DNA of 64,000 nt from Asterias rubens (GCF_902459465.1 NC_047066.1:14635047-14699046), one strand, 5' to 3'. Shown: positions 11,833 to 23,310, numbered from the stretch's first letter. Notes: generated from the sequence alone by a model not told the origin. Numbers and translations: made by a program.

Positions 11833-12362
11833 AAAACAGCCGCCTACTTTTAATTTTCGGTATCATAGTGGAGGTTGTTGAAATCGTTTCTGAGCAACCC
11901 GCAAGAGCGATAGATTGAATTTCATTTTCCCTGTCTGAGTTTTATTCCCGTCTTCATTAAAAAAAAGCATTCAAAAGTGAATACAACAAATGTTGGAACA
12001 TGCATCCAGGTAATATTGACAACATTCGAGTGTTTTCCATAACATATCGGATTTACCTAATTGCTATAAGGTAATATTTATGCGTGAAACTTTACATCAA
12101 CAGTTCAGCTACATTTTCCTTGAAAGTATCCCATTCCGTGTGTACTATACATTTGCGCAGGGAAACCTACTTAAACACAACCTTCAAGGAAAAACGTATT
12201 TAGGACTTAAAATGGCGGCCATATTGAATTTTGCTAGATATTTTAAACAGCTTGAATTTGATTTTGTTATTACCCGTATTCCCCTTAACCTTAAACTTTT
12301 TTGGGGCGGGGCCTATAGCCCCCCCCCCTGATTCAACACTTTTGTTAAAAAAAAAATTCGGC
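11833..12362. other. Repeat-derived intergenic DNA
   Basis: 11,935-12,000 (ttttattcccgtcttcatt, acaacaaatgttgga) recurs at 22,545-22,615. 12,209-12,235 (aaaatggcggccatattgaa) recurs at 16,710. No gene seen. Confidence 0.5.
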
Positions 12363-13190
12363 GTTTGCCACGAATTGCCTCCACTGTGGCAAGCAACCGA
12401 AACCAAGCTGAGCTTTGCCCGACATGCCTAAGGGGTGGGTGTGCCTTGAAGAGGGTGTGTCCACAATGTTCAAAATCTTTAACACACTATTTTTCTCATG
12501 TACAGAATTACCCAATCCCTTTCTAAAATCCCCGAAAGAATTAATTTCTAAGTTCCACAGAACACAGCGAAGACAAAATATGGGGGGGGGGGGGGAAACA
12601 CACATTTCGATCAACGAATGGCTCTGCATTGAAGGGGTGGGGGTAATTGCTATTGCTTTTACAATGAGTCGACCATAACTGTTTCAAGGTTTGGTGGTGG
12701 CGTTTGACACGCAATGCCGCCACTTTGCACGGGCCGAAATTTGGCAGGAGGTGTGCCCATAATGATCTCATAAGTTAACATACTATCTACTCTTGTACAG
12801 ACCAATTCACAACCTGTAAACTCATGGAAATAATTAATTATCGACATACACAGAACATAATGAAAACACAATAAGAAGAAAGGAGGGCTTGCGATTGCTT
12901 TCACAGGGAGTCCACCACTCATGACAATTTTGTGTTGGCGTGTGCCATTGAATTGCCACCACTTTGGCAAGAAACCAAACGCTGAACACTGCTGGTATGT
13001 GACAGATGGTGACCCTATGGTTCTAATACACACTATTTCCCATTTGTACACAAAATACCAAACCCTCTAAAAAATCCTCGAAGGAGTTCATTCATAAGAT
13101 CCCAGAACACAATGGAGACACATGAGGAGGGTGTTGGGGGGGGATACATACATCTCAAACACCAAATGGCTGTGCAGTATGCCAACCTTA
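12363..13190. repeat. Degenerate tandem repeat, three units
   Basis: Units start near 12,363, 12,702 and 12,941 with a gtttgccacgaattgccncc-like word. Each then has a cacactatt...tgtaca word, an 'aatcc..gaaggaattaatt' word, 'acagaacacaatg' and a G-run (12,583-12,596; 13,136-13,143). A related single unit lies at 22,060-22,205. Confidence 0.65.
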
Positions 13191-13212
13191 ACAAAAGAAC
13201 ATTCTTGGTTCG

Positions 13213-13428
13213 TCATACAAACAATGGCGAAGTTAATTTACTACAATACTTGGTCATCTTAAACCGTACTTCAGGTGGGTGAATGCTCTCGAGGTCACTG
13301 TATGTATTACGGTCAGCTTCCCAGTTCTTTAATACAAAGCCTTCAGTGCCGACACTAGTTTGTTTGCAGTCTCCCTGGACCAGCCCGTGGGTTGACTTTT
13401 GATGGTATTCTTCGTAAAACCTGTACAT
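13213..13428 (-). CDS. Possible isolated exon, function unknown
   Basis: The minus-strand frame reads cleanly (for example GLVQGDCKQTSVGTEGFVLK, then NWEADRNTYSDLESIHPPE), ends in a stop, and is preceded by a pyrimidine-rich stretch and tacag that could be a splice acceptor. No family recognised and no partner exon found within reach. It may be a chance frame. Confidence 0.2.
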   Translation of the reverse strand: MYRFYEEYHQKSTHGLVQGDCKQTSVGTEGFVLKNWEADRNTYSDLESIHPPEVRFKMTKYCSKLTSPLFV

Positions 13429-14006
13429 TTGAGTTACGAGGAAACAAAGACAACATCATGGTCAGAAAGGCAACCCAACTGGACAGGATTGTGATGGCCG
13501 AATGATGTGAAGTCCTTATTTCAATATTCAACTGGATCAATTTTGTTGTCTTTGGTAAGTTTCCTCTGTTCATTTGGACACAGAGCAAGCCCCTGCTTTG
13601 GCACACCAGGGACACAGTTTGCTGGGTTCAAGCTTTCTGGTCTCACCCGATGCTGGGACGGGCGCAGATGCTGGGTAGGGGCGCACAGATGCTGAAGGGT
13701 GCAAGTGCAATACGGCATTATGTTTTTGTACGTGAGGGCATGGCAATTGTCGCATTTTAAACTTGTTGTGCGAGTTAAACTGTCTTCATCAATGATTACA
13801 CACAGCACACAATTATGTGAGATTCTGTGAAATTTTCGAAGTGGTTCACTGCGTCTGAAAACAACTCGTCCCTGCAATTGCGCCAAATAGCCAAGTTTGC
13901 TTTGTTTAGCTGTAAAACCAACATATATCAAAATAGCCCCTTGCCCTACCTCACCAAGCTCCTCAACACCTAAAACCATTTTAATGTCTTGCTAAATTTT
14001 CTGGTT
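13429..14006. other. Intergenic, nothing firm
   Basis: A 152-codon minus frame lies at 13,521-13,979 but shows no domain I recognise. Its C-terminal half is a low-quality gggcgcagatgctg-type repeat. Confidence 0.35.
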
Positions 14007-14356
14007 TTAAGGGGTTTGGGTACTTTTTTGTACACAAAACACAGTGTCCACAGATTTACATTAAACTTTCACCGTTTGAAGATAATGATAATAGTTGCTG
14101 AGATGCTGTAGTTTTTGAGTGAGTAAAACAATGTCACGGAATTACGTTTTTACATGCTAAAATAATGTTCGTCTCATGATCACTGAAAATTATTTTCATG
14201 ACATTGTTTTACTCGTTTGTCAAAAACTACAACAATTCAGGAGGTAATAACTTCAGGGAAGCTTTCTACTATAATTCTCTTTAAACTGTGTCAGTATCAT
14301 GTAAATATGTGGACATTGCGTTTTATTGGTCTACAAAAAGTATATAGACCCTTTAA
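14007..14356. mobile_element. TTAA-flanked palindromic MITE, family 2
   Basis: TTAA at both borders. Arms ggggtttgggtactttttt ... gtccacagatttaca and their complement tgtaaatatgtggacat ... agaccctttaa. The centre folds (aacaatgtca / tgacattgtt). Confidence 0.8.
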
Positions 14357-14437
14357 ATATATGTAGTCAAACTGTTTGTACATTTCTGCCAGGTTTTTGT
14401 TTTTGTGATTTTTTGTATCATATTATTTTCACTTTGT

Positions 14438-15117
14438 TATAGAAAAACAAAGCTGCACAGGAAAGATATGGGGAAACTCGCGCCGATGGGCCATAATCGG
14501 CTGTATTTTCGACTAAAAACGAAGCCCTATTATTAAGTTGAATGTTGTGCTGTTGATTTAAATCACTTTTGCTGTTTGACATTTCAAGTATTCTTCTACA
14601 AAACGGGTTCTTTTGAGAGTATTGTTAGATTACGTTAGATTATTAGAGCGAGCTCACACGCCGTGGATTTTGTGCTGTGCACGACGTGAAGTCGGGCTGG
14701 ACCAATGGCCGAGACCGCAATTTTTAAGACGTCCGACTCTAGCTACCCCTTCCAATTTAAAATAACTTGAGGGTGAAAATAAATGAATTTGCAGCTTCTT
14801 CAGGTGATTTGTATTTACAATATTAGCAGCAAAATCATTACAACGAGGGCAATTATACCACACTTTCCGTGCATAAACACATGACATCGTGTGAACATTC
14901 TCGTGGAATTTCCTAGTTGGGCGACTGTTGGTTTTACCTGTTACTGGCATTGTTCAGCCATCCGTAAGGTCTCACATGACAAAATCCGGGATATTCTTCG
15001 AATTGAGTCTTTAATGAGCCAGAAATTGCAACAGTAATTGTGTCTTCTTGTAGCACGTTTATATGCAGTACGCCGTGTTTGTTTACATTTTACCCATTGA
15101 TTATGACCATGAAAACA
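14438..15117 (-). mobile_element. Non-autonomous TIR element, copy A without its termini
   Basis: In reverse orientation it follows the element at 23,311-24,090 over its whole interior (ggctgtattttc, acgatgtcatgtgtttg-type, acggcgtactgcatataaac), but the AGACCGATTGCG terminus is gone. Compared with the other copy, about 35 bp are missing at 15,098, between two short caatag direct repeats. Confidence 0.75.
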
Positions 15118-15119
15118 CC

Positions 15120-15240
15120 AGTTTTTAAGCACCAACACAATAGCGCAGCGCGTAAGGTGCTGGGACTGTCTCAGCAACTCGGATCATCCGGTCCGGGTTC
15201 GAATACCGTCTGTCTCTAATATAGATTCAAGGCTTTTTGC
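15120..15240 (+). mobile_element. tRNA-like SINE segment
   Basis: Box A-like tagcgcagcgcgtaaggtgc and box B ggttcgaatacc, followed by tctaatatagattcaaggc. An inverted copy lies at 23,160-23,300. The cloverleaf is poor, so I read it as SINE-derived rather than a tRNA gene. Confidence 0.6.
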
Positions 15241-15263
15241 TGCCACTTCCTCTAGTTTTCGGG

Positions 15264-15430
15264 CAACCTCGGTAGCCTAGTTGACAATACACTGCTCTTG
15301 AACTTCAGGGGTCCCGGGTTCGAATCCCACCCGAGGACAGGACATTTTGTTCACGGGATATTTTTGTTCACGGGACTCGGGAAAGTATCCTGAGTTTACA
15401 GTGCTAACACACATCCGTGTATGCGTCAAA
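15264..15430 (+). mobile_element. tRNA-derived SINE
   Basis: A tRNA-like head (cggtagcctagttgacaat, box B gggttcgaatccc) is followed by a body with cgggactcgggaaagtatc and acagtgctaacacacatcc. The same head plus body occurs in reverse at 22,725-22,897, and body fragments occur elsewhere in the window. Confidence 0.75.
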
Positions 15431-15699
15431 AACAAAATTTATTTTCTCTATAATATTTATTTTTATACGTTATTATTGTTGTTATTATTTATCACGCATA
15501 CTGGTATAACTGGTATGTATCTGGTAATTGTTTTAAACAGTGTTTACATTAATTAACTAGGTCAGACTTGTTCTCTCTAATACGAAGGCGGGTTCACTTT
15601 TGTTTGAAAAGGAGGGAGCTACTGCCTTAGTGAAAACACATTGTTTTCGTACCTTGTTGGAAACTCTTGTTTTTTTGTGTATAGAATAGTATCCTGTTT
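15431..15699. other. Intergenic, nothing recognised
   Basis: A+T-rich, no coding signal. Confidence 0.4.
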
Positions 15700-16060
15700 A
15701 AAGGAACGTTACAGAACTGGTAAGAAACAAAATCGTGAAAATCACAGATTTACATAAAACTTACACGGTCTAATGATAATGATGGTTGAAAACATCCCTT
15801 GAACTATTTATGTCTGAAATCTCATATTTGATAAGAAATAAATAATTTAACTTTGCGTTTGGAGTTTATCGCTCAGTGAGCGTTTTGTTAATTTTTTTTG
15901 TTGCATCAATGTCATGCAAAATGTGTAATCGTTTTTTTACTATTTCTCGTGACCCAGATGGCCGATCAATTTGAAACTTTAACGGATTTGTCAGTTTATG
16001 TATATGGTGGACTACATAAAGTGCTTACACTGCCAGCAACTATTTTGATTTTAAGATCAA
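15700..16060 (+). repeat. Dispersed repeat related to 8,140-8,360
   Basis: Starts tttaaaggaacgttacag. Contains cacagatttacataaaact (shared with MITE family 2) and cgctcagtgagcgttttg, whose inverse is at 8.3 kb. Confidence 0.65.
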
Positions 16061-16229
16061 AAGGGGGCCCTTGATATTAAAAGGAAAAATTTTGTTTTAA
16101 TTTGTTTTAAGGATCCGTGTTGAGAATATTGAAAGAAATACAGGATTATTGCTTGTTTGCGGAAAAAATATACTAATTTCTGTCAAAAAACAAGGTTTGA
16201 TGATGACGAAACACAGTTCATGCGTCATT

Positions 16230-17560
16230 AATTTATCTTTGATACGAGAAGAAAGCCCTTGAAAATGGCGATCCGATTGTGGTAAAATTGTTAAGATTGA
16301 GCATGAAACTGGGATCGAATTAACCCGTTGAAACTGTTTTTGTTTTTTTGTCAGACAGCTCTGTGCACAAAACTCCCATAGGGGAGGCTGTTGAAATCGT
16401 GTCTGAGCAACCCCGCTTACTGGAGCTTTTTGTTATCATGAAGTGTATAAGTCGCCCTATACTTTTGAAAATCGGATGCAGGGACATGCCAGGATAACTC
16501 AGGTACAAACTTCATCTCTTTAGCATTTTTAGTTACATAATTATTTCAGAGCATGGCTGAAATATATTTTTTTTTCGGGCCAATTTTTGAATGAATATCA
16601 TTGTAAACAGCTGGATCGTGATTTTTAACAAAGATTCCTAGTTTTGTTTCTTACCAAATTAATTTGCCTGAAAATTTGCCCACATTTTCCTCCCCCTATT
16701 TTTATGCAAAATGGCGGCCATATTGAATTTTGAAATATTTTAAGTGTAAAAAAGTACCAACCTAATTTTATTAGCAAAATTTTGGCAGAGTCGGCTTGTT
16801 CTTTGTAGTTATGTCAATGAGAGATTTGTGTACGGTTTCAGGGGGAAAACGGCGGTCATTTTGTTTTTGACGTAAAAATGCACTTTCGCCGGGTAAAAAT
16901 TGTATACACTATCTTGACTGTTGTTCAAAGTGTATAACTGCACATGTTCATGTAAAAATTATGACAAACTGAAAAAAAAACACCGACAAGTTAAGGGTGC
17001 CATCCACCCAAAAATACACCAAAAATACTTAAAAGTCTTACAGCCTTGAAAGGGTATTAATAGATTCTTGAAATCTTTATTCTCTGCTCAATTGTATATG
17101 GGGACTCCCTGGGCCCGTCGAGTTATTCTCCCTCAAGTAAAAACACCCCTTCACAGGTCTAATTTTAAAAACGTCCGAACATCAACCTTGAAAAATGTCC
17201 CTACACCTCTCAGCAAAGAGGACCATTTAGTTCAGGGATTAAGTCATCCAACATACCTCAAGCTGGAAGTCAACAACCCCCAGGTCACAATTGGGCAACA
17301 TTTTTGTACATTGAAACACCTTCTGGGGGCTCTCAAATCTGTCTAATATAGAATATTAGGTTGTTGAAATCGTTTCTGAGCAACTCCGCATACTTGAGCT
17401 TTTTTGCTATCAAGAAGTGTGCAAGTGGCCTTAAACCTTTACATAAATTGATGCAGGGACATGCTAGGATGACTAAGGTACAAACTGCATCTCTCTAGCA
17501 TTTTTAGTTTCAGAGTTATTCCAGAGCATTGCTGAAAGTTTTTAATTGTCCGGGCCTATT
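16230..17560. repeat. Diverged copies of the 11.1-kb repeat
   Basis: cgagaagaaagcccttgaaa, aactcccataggggaggct and gggacatgccaggataac (16,240-16,500) recur at 17,358-17,560 as tgttgaaatcgtttctgagc and gggacatgctaggatgac. Between them lies DNA with no recognised feature. Confidence 0.65.
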
Positions 17561-17589
17561 TTTGAATGACTATTATTTTTGGTTGGATT

Positions 17590-17706
17590 CCAGACTGCGC
17601 CGTGTGTTTGTAAACATTGTAGACACGCACAGTGTACGTCAATTTCTAATGGGTGCCTGCTCACGTGATCCATCGGTACGAGTCTTCCGATGTCTTTACT
17701 GTGTAG
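17590..17706. mobile_element. End fragment of the AGACCGATTGCG element family
   Basis: gtgtttgtaaacattgtag, cacgtgatccatcggtacg and tgtctttactgtgtag match the right end of 23,311-24,090. It abuts the left edge of the 5-kb duplication, so it may have been involved in that junction. Confidence 0.6.
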
Positions 17707-18146
17707 AATATGGGTTGTTTTAATTGTCATTTTTTTGTTTGCATACAGCGCTTATTTAGAAACCTTGTATTAAGCGCAATACAAAATGCATGTTAGTATT
17801 ATTATTATTCGGTTGAACAAAGCAAAACCGCTCATTTCTGATCGGAGACATCTTTAGAGAGAGGTCAACCATAGGGGGAAATGGTACTTTTATTTTCTAG
17901 AATTATTTGTATTGTTGGCAGGGTCTGGGAAGGCTTTGATGACGCTTTTTTGTTTACTTATGACCTACCCTTGACGGCCCCTGCCAACAAAGAGTTATGT
18001 CCGATGATTTGAAATTAAAATAATAAATAAATACTTGACAGATTTCTTTTATGTTTATTTTGCAGATTGAACGCATGTATTCGGACTACAACAAATTAAA
18101 AGCTGCTACAGTGACAAGTTCACTTTGTTAGTAACAAGAGACTGTC

Positions 18147-18475
18147 TTAAAGGCACTGGACACTATTGGTAAAATGTCAAAGACCAGTCTTCTACAAACC
18201 TGGGAAAATTTGGGTTCAATTGGTCATCGAAGTTGCAAGAGAATAGTGAAAGAAAAACACACTTGCTGCAAAGGTTTGTTTGCTTTTCAGATGCAAAGAC
18301 TTCAGCCTGAAGTCTTTTATTATTTTTGTGAGAAATTACCCTTTTCTTTACTTCAGAGGGAGCCATTTCTTACAATGTTTTAAATTATCAAAATCTCTCC
18401 AATGCTCGTTACTAAGTAAGTTATTTATGCTAACAATTATTTTGAGTAAATACCAATATTGTTCACACCCTCTAA
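18147..18475 (+). mobile_element. TTAA-MITE family 1 inside an intron
   Basis: Starts ttaaaggcactggacac and carries tggtcatcgaagttgcaag and gggagccatttcttac. Lies between the two SEA exons. The 3' end is degraded. Confidence 0.75.
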
Positions 18476-18640
18476 AACTAACTGTGAACCAAAACGTGAA
18501 ATTCTGTCATACGTTGGCATCTTTATCACAACTTTCATTGGATTAAAACAGCCATCGAATAAATTATTCGATTTTTACTGTACTCTAATTTCAGTAAACG
18601 GCAGCATCATTATAGATGCCAACTGGAATTTACTGAGAGG

Positions 18641-18712
18641 CTAACAATTATTTTGAGTAATTACTAATTGTGTTCAGTGCCTTTAAAGGCAGTGGACACT
18701 ATTGATAATAAC
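18641..18712 (+). mobile_element. MITE family 1 end fragments abutting exons
   Basis: gctaacaattattttgagtaatt ends at gtgcctttaa, directly followed by aggcagtggacactattgat of another copy. The fragment begins exactly where the SEA exon's splice donor should be. Confidence 0.65.
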
Positions 18713-19036
18713 TATTGAAATGTTACTCCGTGGGGACTAGTTGCAAGTCTACTTGTGCTGGCAACAAGGGTTACTGTCTCAATGACGGCGACTGTCACGA
18801 GAACAATAATTATATTATTTGCAAGTAAGTGGGATGTTTGTGGTTTTTGTTTTATAAACAGTATTGATGTAGCGCCAACGAATATTCTCAATAAACAAGC
18901 CGATAAATATAAACAGTAAACAGAAACAGGAATTTCATTCTACGCGCATGCGCAATGGTAGGTCAAGTCATTCCTCTGAGCTCATCAAGGTGGAACCATT
19001 ACCTCATTCAACACACTCTGTTCTAGCAGGTTTATA

Positions 19037-19176
19037 GGAGACTTTCCAACGCTAGGTGGCAGCAGACATACCGGGTAAATTTCCATTGTTTACGTAGTTC
19101 TGAACATGCGCATAATTCTGAGAACAATGGATTTACCCGGTAAGTCTGCTGCCCTCTATCGTCCCAGAAAGTCTCC
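19037..19176. mobile_element. Foldback MITE with CTCF-like motif in both arms
   Basis: Arms ggagactttcc ... gaaagtctcc. The left arm holds ACGCTAGGTGGCAGCAG, and the right arm, read on the minus strand, ACGATAGAGGGCAGCAG. Both agree with most positions of the animal CTCF core. Also present at 31,883-32,022, with one arm at 11,030-11,091. Confidence 0.75.
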
Positions 19177-19762
19177 CATTAGGCCTTTAACTTGTGCCCA
19201 AACGCCTGGGAGCAAACCTTGGACTTTGGCACTCTATAAATGACTTTTGATTGATTGATGTATTTATTTGATTGATTGCTTACCTTTTTGATTGATTGGT
19301 AATCTGTGCAATATTTCTGTCTGAAATTAAGACGTTTTTGAGAAAACTGTATTTGAAAGCCTAAAAAAAACCCTGCTGATTTCGGTTGTTTCAACCAAAC
19401 TTAAGGACGCACGATATGGTGGCTATTATACCTTTTCTTAAACTTCGAAGCAAAAGGTTATGTTTTCTGTATTTATTTTCTCTTTCAGAAAACGCTTATA
19501 ATAATTATTGGTATTATAGCAGCTGCTGGGATCGCTGTTTTACTTCTACTGGTGCTGATTGTTGGGTGTGGTTTCAGTCGTTTCTCTACCATGGGAAAGG
19601 AATCCGACAAGTATGTATTTTTGTCCTTTTCTTTGTAGCACACCTGATACTGCAAAAACAGGGGTATTAGAATTGGCACCATGTGTTTTTGTGCCACATA
19701 TAGATACCCAAATAACACCACTGTGTGTGCAGTTAGTGTTAATTTAATATATTTGGTGTACA

Positions 19763-20156
19763 TTAAAGGCAATGGACAATATTGGTAATTGTCGAAGACT
19801 AGTCTTCACAGTTGGTGTATCTCAACATATGCAAAACAATAACAAACCTGTGAAAATTTGAGCTCAATCGTCGTCGAAGTTGCGAGATAATAATGAAAGA
19901 AAAAAACAGTCACCCTTGTCACACCAAGTTGTGTGCTTTCAGATGCTTGATTTCGAGACCTCAAATACTAAATCTGAAGTCTCGAAATCAAATTCGTGTA
20001 AGATTACTTCTTTCTCAAAAACTACGTACAATAATTCAGAGGGAGTCGTTTCTCACAATGTTTTATACTATCAGCCTCTCTACATTACTCGTTACCAAGA
20101 AAGGTTTTACGCTAATAATTATTTTGAGTAATTACCAATTATGTCCACTAGCTTTT
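19763..20156 (+). mobile_element. TTAA-MITE family 1
   Basis: Begins ttaaaggcaatggacaa and ends attatgtccactagctttt. Lies in the intron after the TM exon. Confidence 0.85.
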
Positions 20157-20258
20157 GGAAGCAATCAACTATAAAAACTAGCCAGCCAAACCACCTAGGC
20201 TGTTCCAATGATAAAGAAACAAACTGCATTCAATGTTTTTTGTCTCAGTATATTATTA

Positions 20259-20648
20259 TTAAAGGCAGTGGACACTATTGGTAAGTGTCAAAGACTATCC
20301 TTCACGGTTGGTGTATCTCAACATATGCATAAAATAACAAAGCTGTGAAAATCTTGAGCTCAATCGGTCATGGAACTTGCGAGATAATAATGAAAGAAAA
20401 AAACACCCTTTTGTCACACGAAGTTGTGTGCGTTTAGATGGTTGATTTCGAGACCTCAAATTCTAAATCTGAGGTCTCGAAATCAAATTCGTGGAAAATT
20501 ACTTCTTTCTCGAAAACTATGGCACTTCAGAGGGAGCCGTTTCTCACAATGTTTGATACCATCAACCTTTCCCCATTACTCGTCACCAAGTAAGATTTTA
20601 TGCTGATAATTATTTTCAGTAATTACCAATAGTGTCCACTGCCTTTAA
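20259..20648 (+). mobile_element. TTAA-MITE family 1, full-length
   Basis: Begins ttaaaggcagtggacacta and ends agtgtccactgcctttaa. Central cgagacctca hairpin present. Confidence 0.9.
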
Positions 20649-21845
20649 TTGTCATAGTGCTGTAACTCGTTATTTCCCTCACTTTGTAAGCGTTTCACTC
20701 ACTTTATGAAATAATTAGGTGTACTGACTATAAATCTTCACAGGTATCACTCAGTTGCAAAAGTAAATCTTATTTACAAAAGGAATGCTTTTCAAGCTTT
20801 GTAACTTCATGGCGTCAGTGACAATATAAAAAACGTGTAATAATTTGAAATAACTTTTGAAATAATTTTGTGGAAACAAGGTCGTATAGTTGGTTCCTGT
20901 TGATAAGAATACCGTGGCGTTGGAGATGCTTGCGAACCACCTTCTGCCGTTGGGGGCGTCGCTTGTCAGACCATGGAATCCTTCCTGCTGTCGAAATACA
21001 TGAGAAATGGTGTGCCGCCCAAACCAGGTATGTTCGTCTTGTGACTGAAAGAGGGATGGAAGAGTAAACGGGAAAAACGTTATTTTAGGCAATCTTTAGT
21101 GAGCTAAATGTGCTAAAAACTAGGTGTTCAAGTTTGAAAGTTCTTCGGCGGCCATTCATAGGTCATATAGGAATGTTAAACTCAGTATAAGAATTGGACA
21201 TTAAGTAGCAACAAAACATGTTGTGCCATGTTTTTGCTGATCAACACTCCGAATGGAACGGGGGTCCAGCCTCCGATCGCCCCAAGTAGCACCTTCCGAT
21301 GAGCCGCATATAGGGCCCGGGGTTGACGCTCCGGACAATGGTATCTCAAACGAGGCGTTCTTGGAGGATGAAGGGGAGATCGTCCCGACCGCTGATGCCG
21401 AGAATGGCGAGCCGGACATGGAAGGAAATCTGGGGTGGCAAAGAAGATAATCAACGTATAAAACATTGTTTGCGATTATTCTTGCCATAATAGCACTTCT
21501 TTTTATTAGTCTTCCTTTGAAGATTTGTTTCTCCAGTTACAAGTTTGTTGGGAGAAGGCGTTTACATTTTAATAAAATGTTTGGGTCCATAATAATAATA
21601 ATAACACCTTCCTATGTATGACTTTATTATAGTCTGTCCTTTAGACTATAGGTCTAGACCTAAGCAGAAACATGGTAACTTTGGCTCTGGTTTCGGTTCC
21701 AACTTAAATCTTGTCAGGTCTTTTGAAGCCACTATGCAGACAACGCTGGTTTTAAGAAGCATCTACTGTAAGTCAGAGTCTGCAAAAGCCGTTTTTCGAA
21801 AAGACCAGCCGACTGTCGAAAGTAGATTGAGCCCTCTCAATTCTA

Positions 21846-21996
21846 TGGGTGCGTTAGTTTAGCTTCCCTTGGTCGACCCCGGTGTGTGACGGGTTTTTTT
21901 TCCAGGACGAACGTGTGCAGATAATTACCCACGTTCGTCCTGGAAAAAAACACCACACACCGGGGTCGACCCAGGGAAGCTAAACGAACGCACCCA
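21846..21996. mobile_element. Foldback element with about 65-bp arms
   Basis: Left arm tgggtgcgttagtttagctt, ccttggtcgaccccggtg; right arm is its complement ending agctaaacgaacgcaccca. The inner arms (ccaggacgaacgtg / cacgttcgtcctgg) also pair. Identical family at 34,688-34,839. Confidence 0.85.
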
Positions 21997-22375
21997 ATGA
22001 TTGTAGGCAATAGTATACAGGGTACCCGTCCAAGTGATCTCATTTATGGAAAGCATGACATGCCCCATATAGGGGCAGAGGGTACCCCCCCAACCAATCC
22101 CCATTGTTCCCGATTTTACCAGCACACTATTGTCCTCTTGTACATAAGTACCCACCCCCCCTTGCCAATTCTCTAAAGAATTCCTGATTTTCCAAGCACA
22201 CATTGAAGGCACGATAAATGGGCATCAATGCTGGAAGTCGCCGTTGACTATAATTATGTACGATTTGTATTAATGTATTATGTGTTATTTTAATCCTCAA
22301 CTATTGTAAATTGTTTTTTAGAATTTTAAAGAAGTGAAGAGACACGATGCTGGCTGTCAGTTTTTAGAGTTAACA
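21997..22375. other. 3' part of the duplication, non-coding
   Basis: 22,060-22,205 resembles one unit of the 12.4-13.2 kb degenerate repeat (cacactattgtcctcttgta, caattctctaaagaattcc). Confidence 0.45.
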
Positions 22376-22450
22376 ACAGACCGATTGCGTCACATGACCT
22401 ACGCGTATAGTGGGTATTGGATGTAAACAAACACGGCGCACTGCAAATTC
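22376..22450 (+). mobile_element. End fragment of the AGACCGATTGCG element
   Basis: cagaccgattgcgtcacatg followed by atgtaaacaaacacggcgc matches the left end of 23,311-24,090. Confidence 0.65.
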
Positions 22451-22724
22451 AGAACTAATTGGGGAGGAAAGTGTGTGTGTCTAAGTGAAAACCACATCTA
22501 TAATTGTAGCGCGTCTTGCGAGAGAGATAGATAAAATTTGATTTTCCCAATCTCAGTTTTATTCCCGTCTTCATTGAAACAAATTCTTTAAGTGAATCAC
22601 AACAAATGTTGGATATCCCAGTTGAGATCAGATACCAGTCCTACTAGTATGCGTGATAAATAATAACACCATACAATGATAAATATATAATGAATAGGGT
22701 AATAATAAATAATAAATATATATA

Positions 22725-22897
22725 AATATATAAAGAAAATTAAATTTGTTTTTTACCCATACACCGATGTGTGTTAGAACTGTTTACTCAGTACTTTCCC
22801 GAGTCCTGTGCAAAAAAATATAACTCGAGAGGGATTCGAACCCAGGACCCTTGCTATTCTAGAGCAGTGTCTTACCAACTAGATTACCGAGGGTGCC
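22725..22897 (-). mobile_element. tRNA-derived SINE
   Basis: Reverse-strand head ggtaatctagttggtaagac with box B gggttcgaatccc, then body cgggaaagtactgagtaaac and a tail of Ts. Same family as 15,264-15,430. Confidence 0.75.
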
Positions 22898-23159
22898 CGA
22901 ACTAAGTCAAGAAATTTAGTAATACAAATTATTTAATCTGGTGGAAAAATATAAAAGGTTACGCTCCGGAAGTGTCAGGCATTCAGGCGCCGGTTCAGTT
23001 AATGGCACACACTGGCCCCTCCCCATTGCCATATAGGACCCTTCAGGACTTGCATCCGACCCAGAGCACATCCCCCCCTGCCTCGAACCCTAGCCACTAC
23101 GCGGGCCCTGTCCCTTTAGGGGAGAAAGCAAGGCAGATCCCAATCACACTGTCCCATCA
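22898..23159. other. Intergenic, nothing recognised
   Basis: A short open frame exists (22,972-23,190) but it runs into the SINE-like repeat and has no domain. Confidence 0.4.
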
Positions 23160-23300
23160 GGGGCAGCAAAAAGCCTTGAATCTATATTAGAGACAGACGG
23201 TATTCGAACCCGGACCGGACGATCCGAGTTGCTGAAACAGTCCCAGCACCTCACGCACTGCGCTACAGTGTTGGTGCTTAAAAACTGATGTTTTCATGGT
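23160..23300 (-). mobile_element. tRNA-like SINE segment, inverted copy
   Basis: Reverse complement of 15,120-15,240: gcaaaaagccttgaatctat, ggtattcgaacccggacc, cagcacctcacgcactgcg. Confidence 0.65.
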
Positions 23301-23310
23301 CATAATCAAT

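Larger units (their letters stand above)
18066..21450 (+). pseudogene. SEA-EGF-TM membrane protein, copy 1 (decayed)
   Basis: Exons, all flanked by AG/GT unless noted: 18,066-~18,118 (IERMYSDYNKLKAATVTS, SEA helix/strand); 18,595-18,640 (NGSIIIDANWNLL, the SEA G-S cleavage strand); 18,741-18,824 (CKSTCAGNKGYCLNDGDC, half an EGF domain); 19,489-19,610 (a 21-residue hydrophobic TM helix, then FSRFSTMGKESDK); 20,744-20,762 (YHSVAK); 20,890-21,027 (cytoplasmic); 21,290-21,450 (acidic tail GVDAPDNGISNEAFLEDEGE). SEA-EGF-TM is the membrane-mucin layout; SEA domains self-cleave at G-S. Lesions here: 13 bases including the splice donor of the first exon are deleted; a one-base deletion in 20,890-21,027 (gatgcttgcgaa); a one-base indel in the tail giving NLGWQRR. 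The SEA start exon is absent. The second half of the EGF domain (last two Cys) was not found. Confidence 0.7.
17707..22720 (+). repeat. 5-kb direct segmental duplication, copy 1
   Basis: Collinear with 30,517-35,554, with only scattered substitutions and small indels by eye, including identical MITE insertions. The left edge is at gaatatgggttgttttaatt in both copies. This copy runs on past the point where copy 2 meets the assembly gap. Confidence 0.9.

Noticed and set aside
13521-13979. 152-codon minus-strand gene
   Set aside because: No recognisable domain, and the C-terminal third reads through a local imperfect repeat. Possible but unsupported.
18280-18644. 88- and 61-codon plus frames (and copies at 31.2-31.5 kb)
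   Set aside because: They run across MITE and intron sequence. Only the short SEA exon inside is supported, and in a different context.
20751-21092. 113-codon minus-strand frame, also present at 33,655-33,933
   Set aside because: It is antisense to the cytoplasmic exon of the SEA-EGF-TM gene, which has matching splice sites and phase on the plus strand.
21182-21488. 94-95-codon minus-strand frames
   Set aside because: Antisense shadow of the acidic tail exon.
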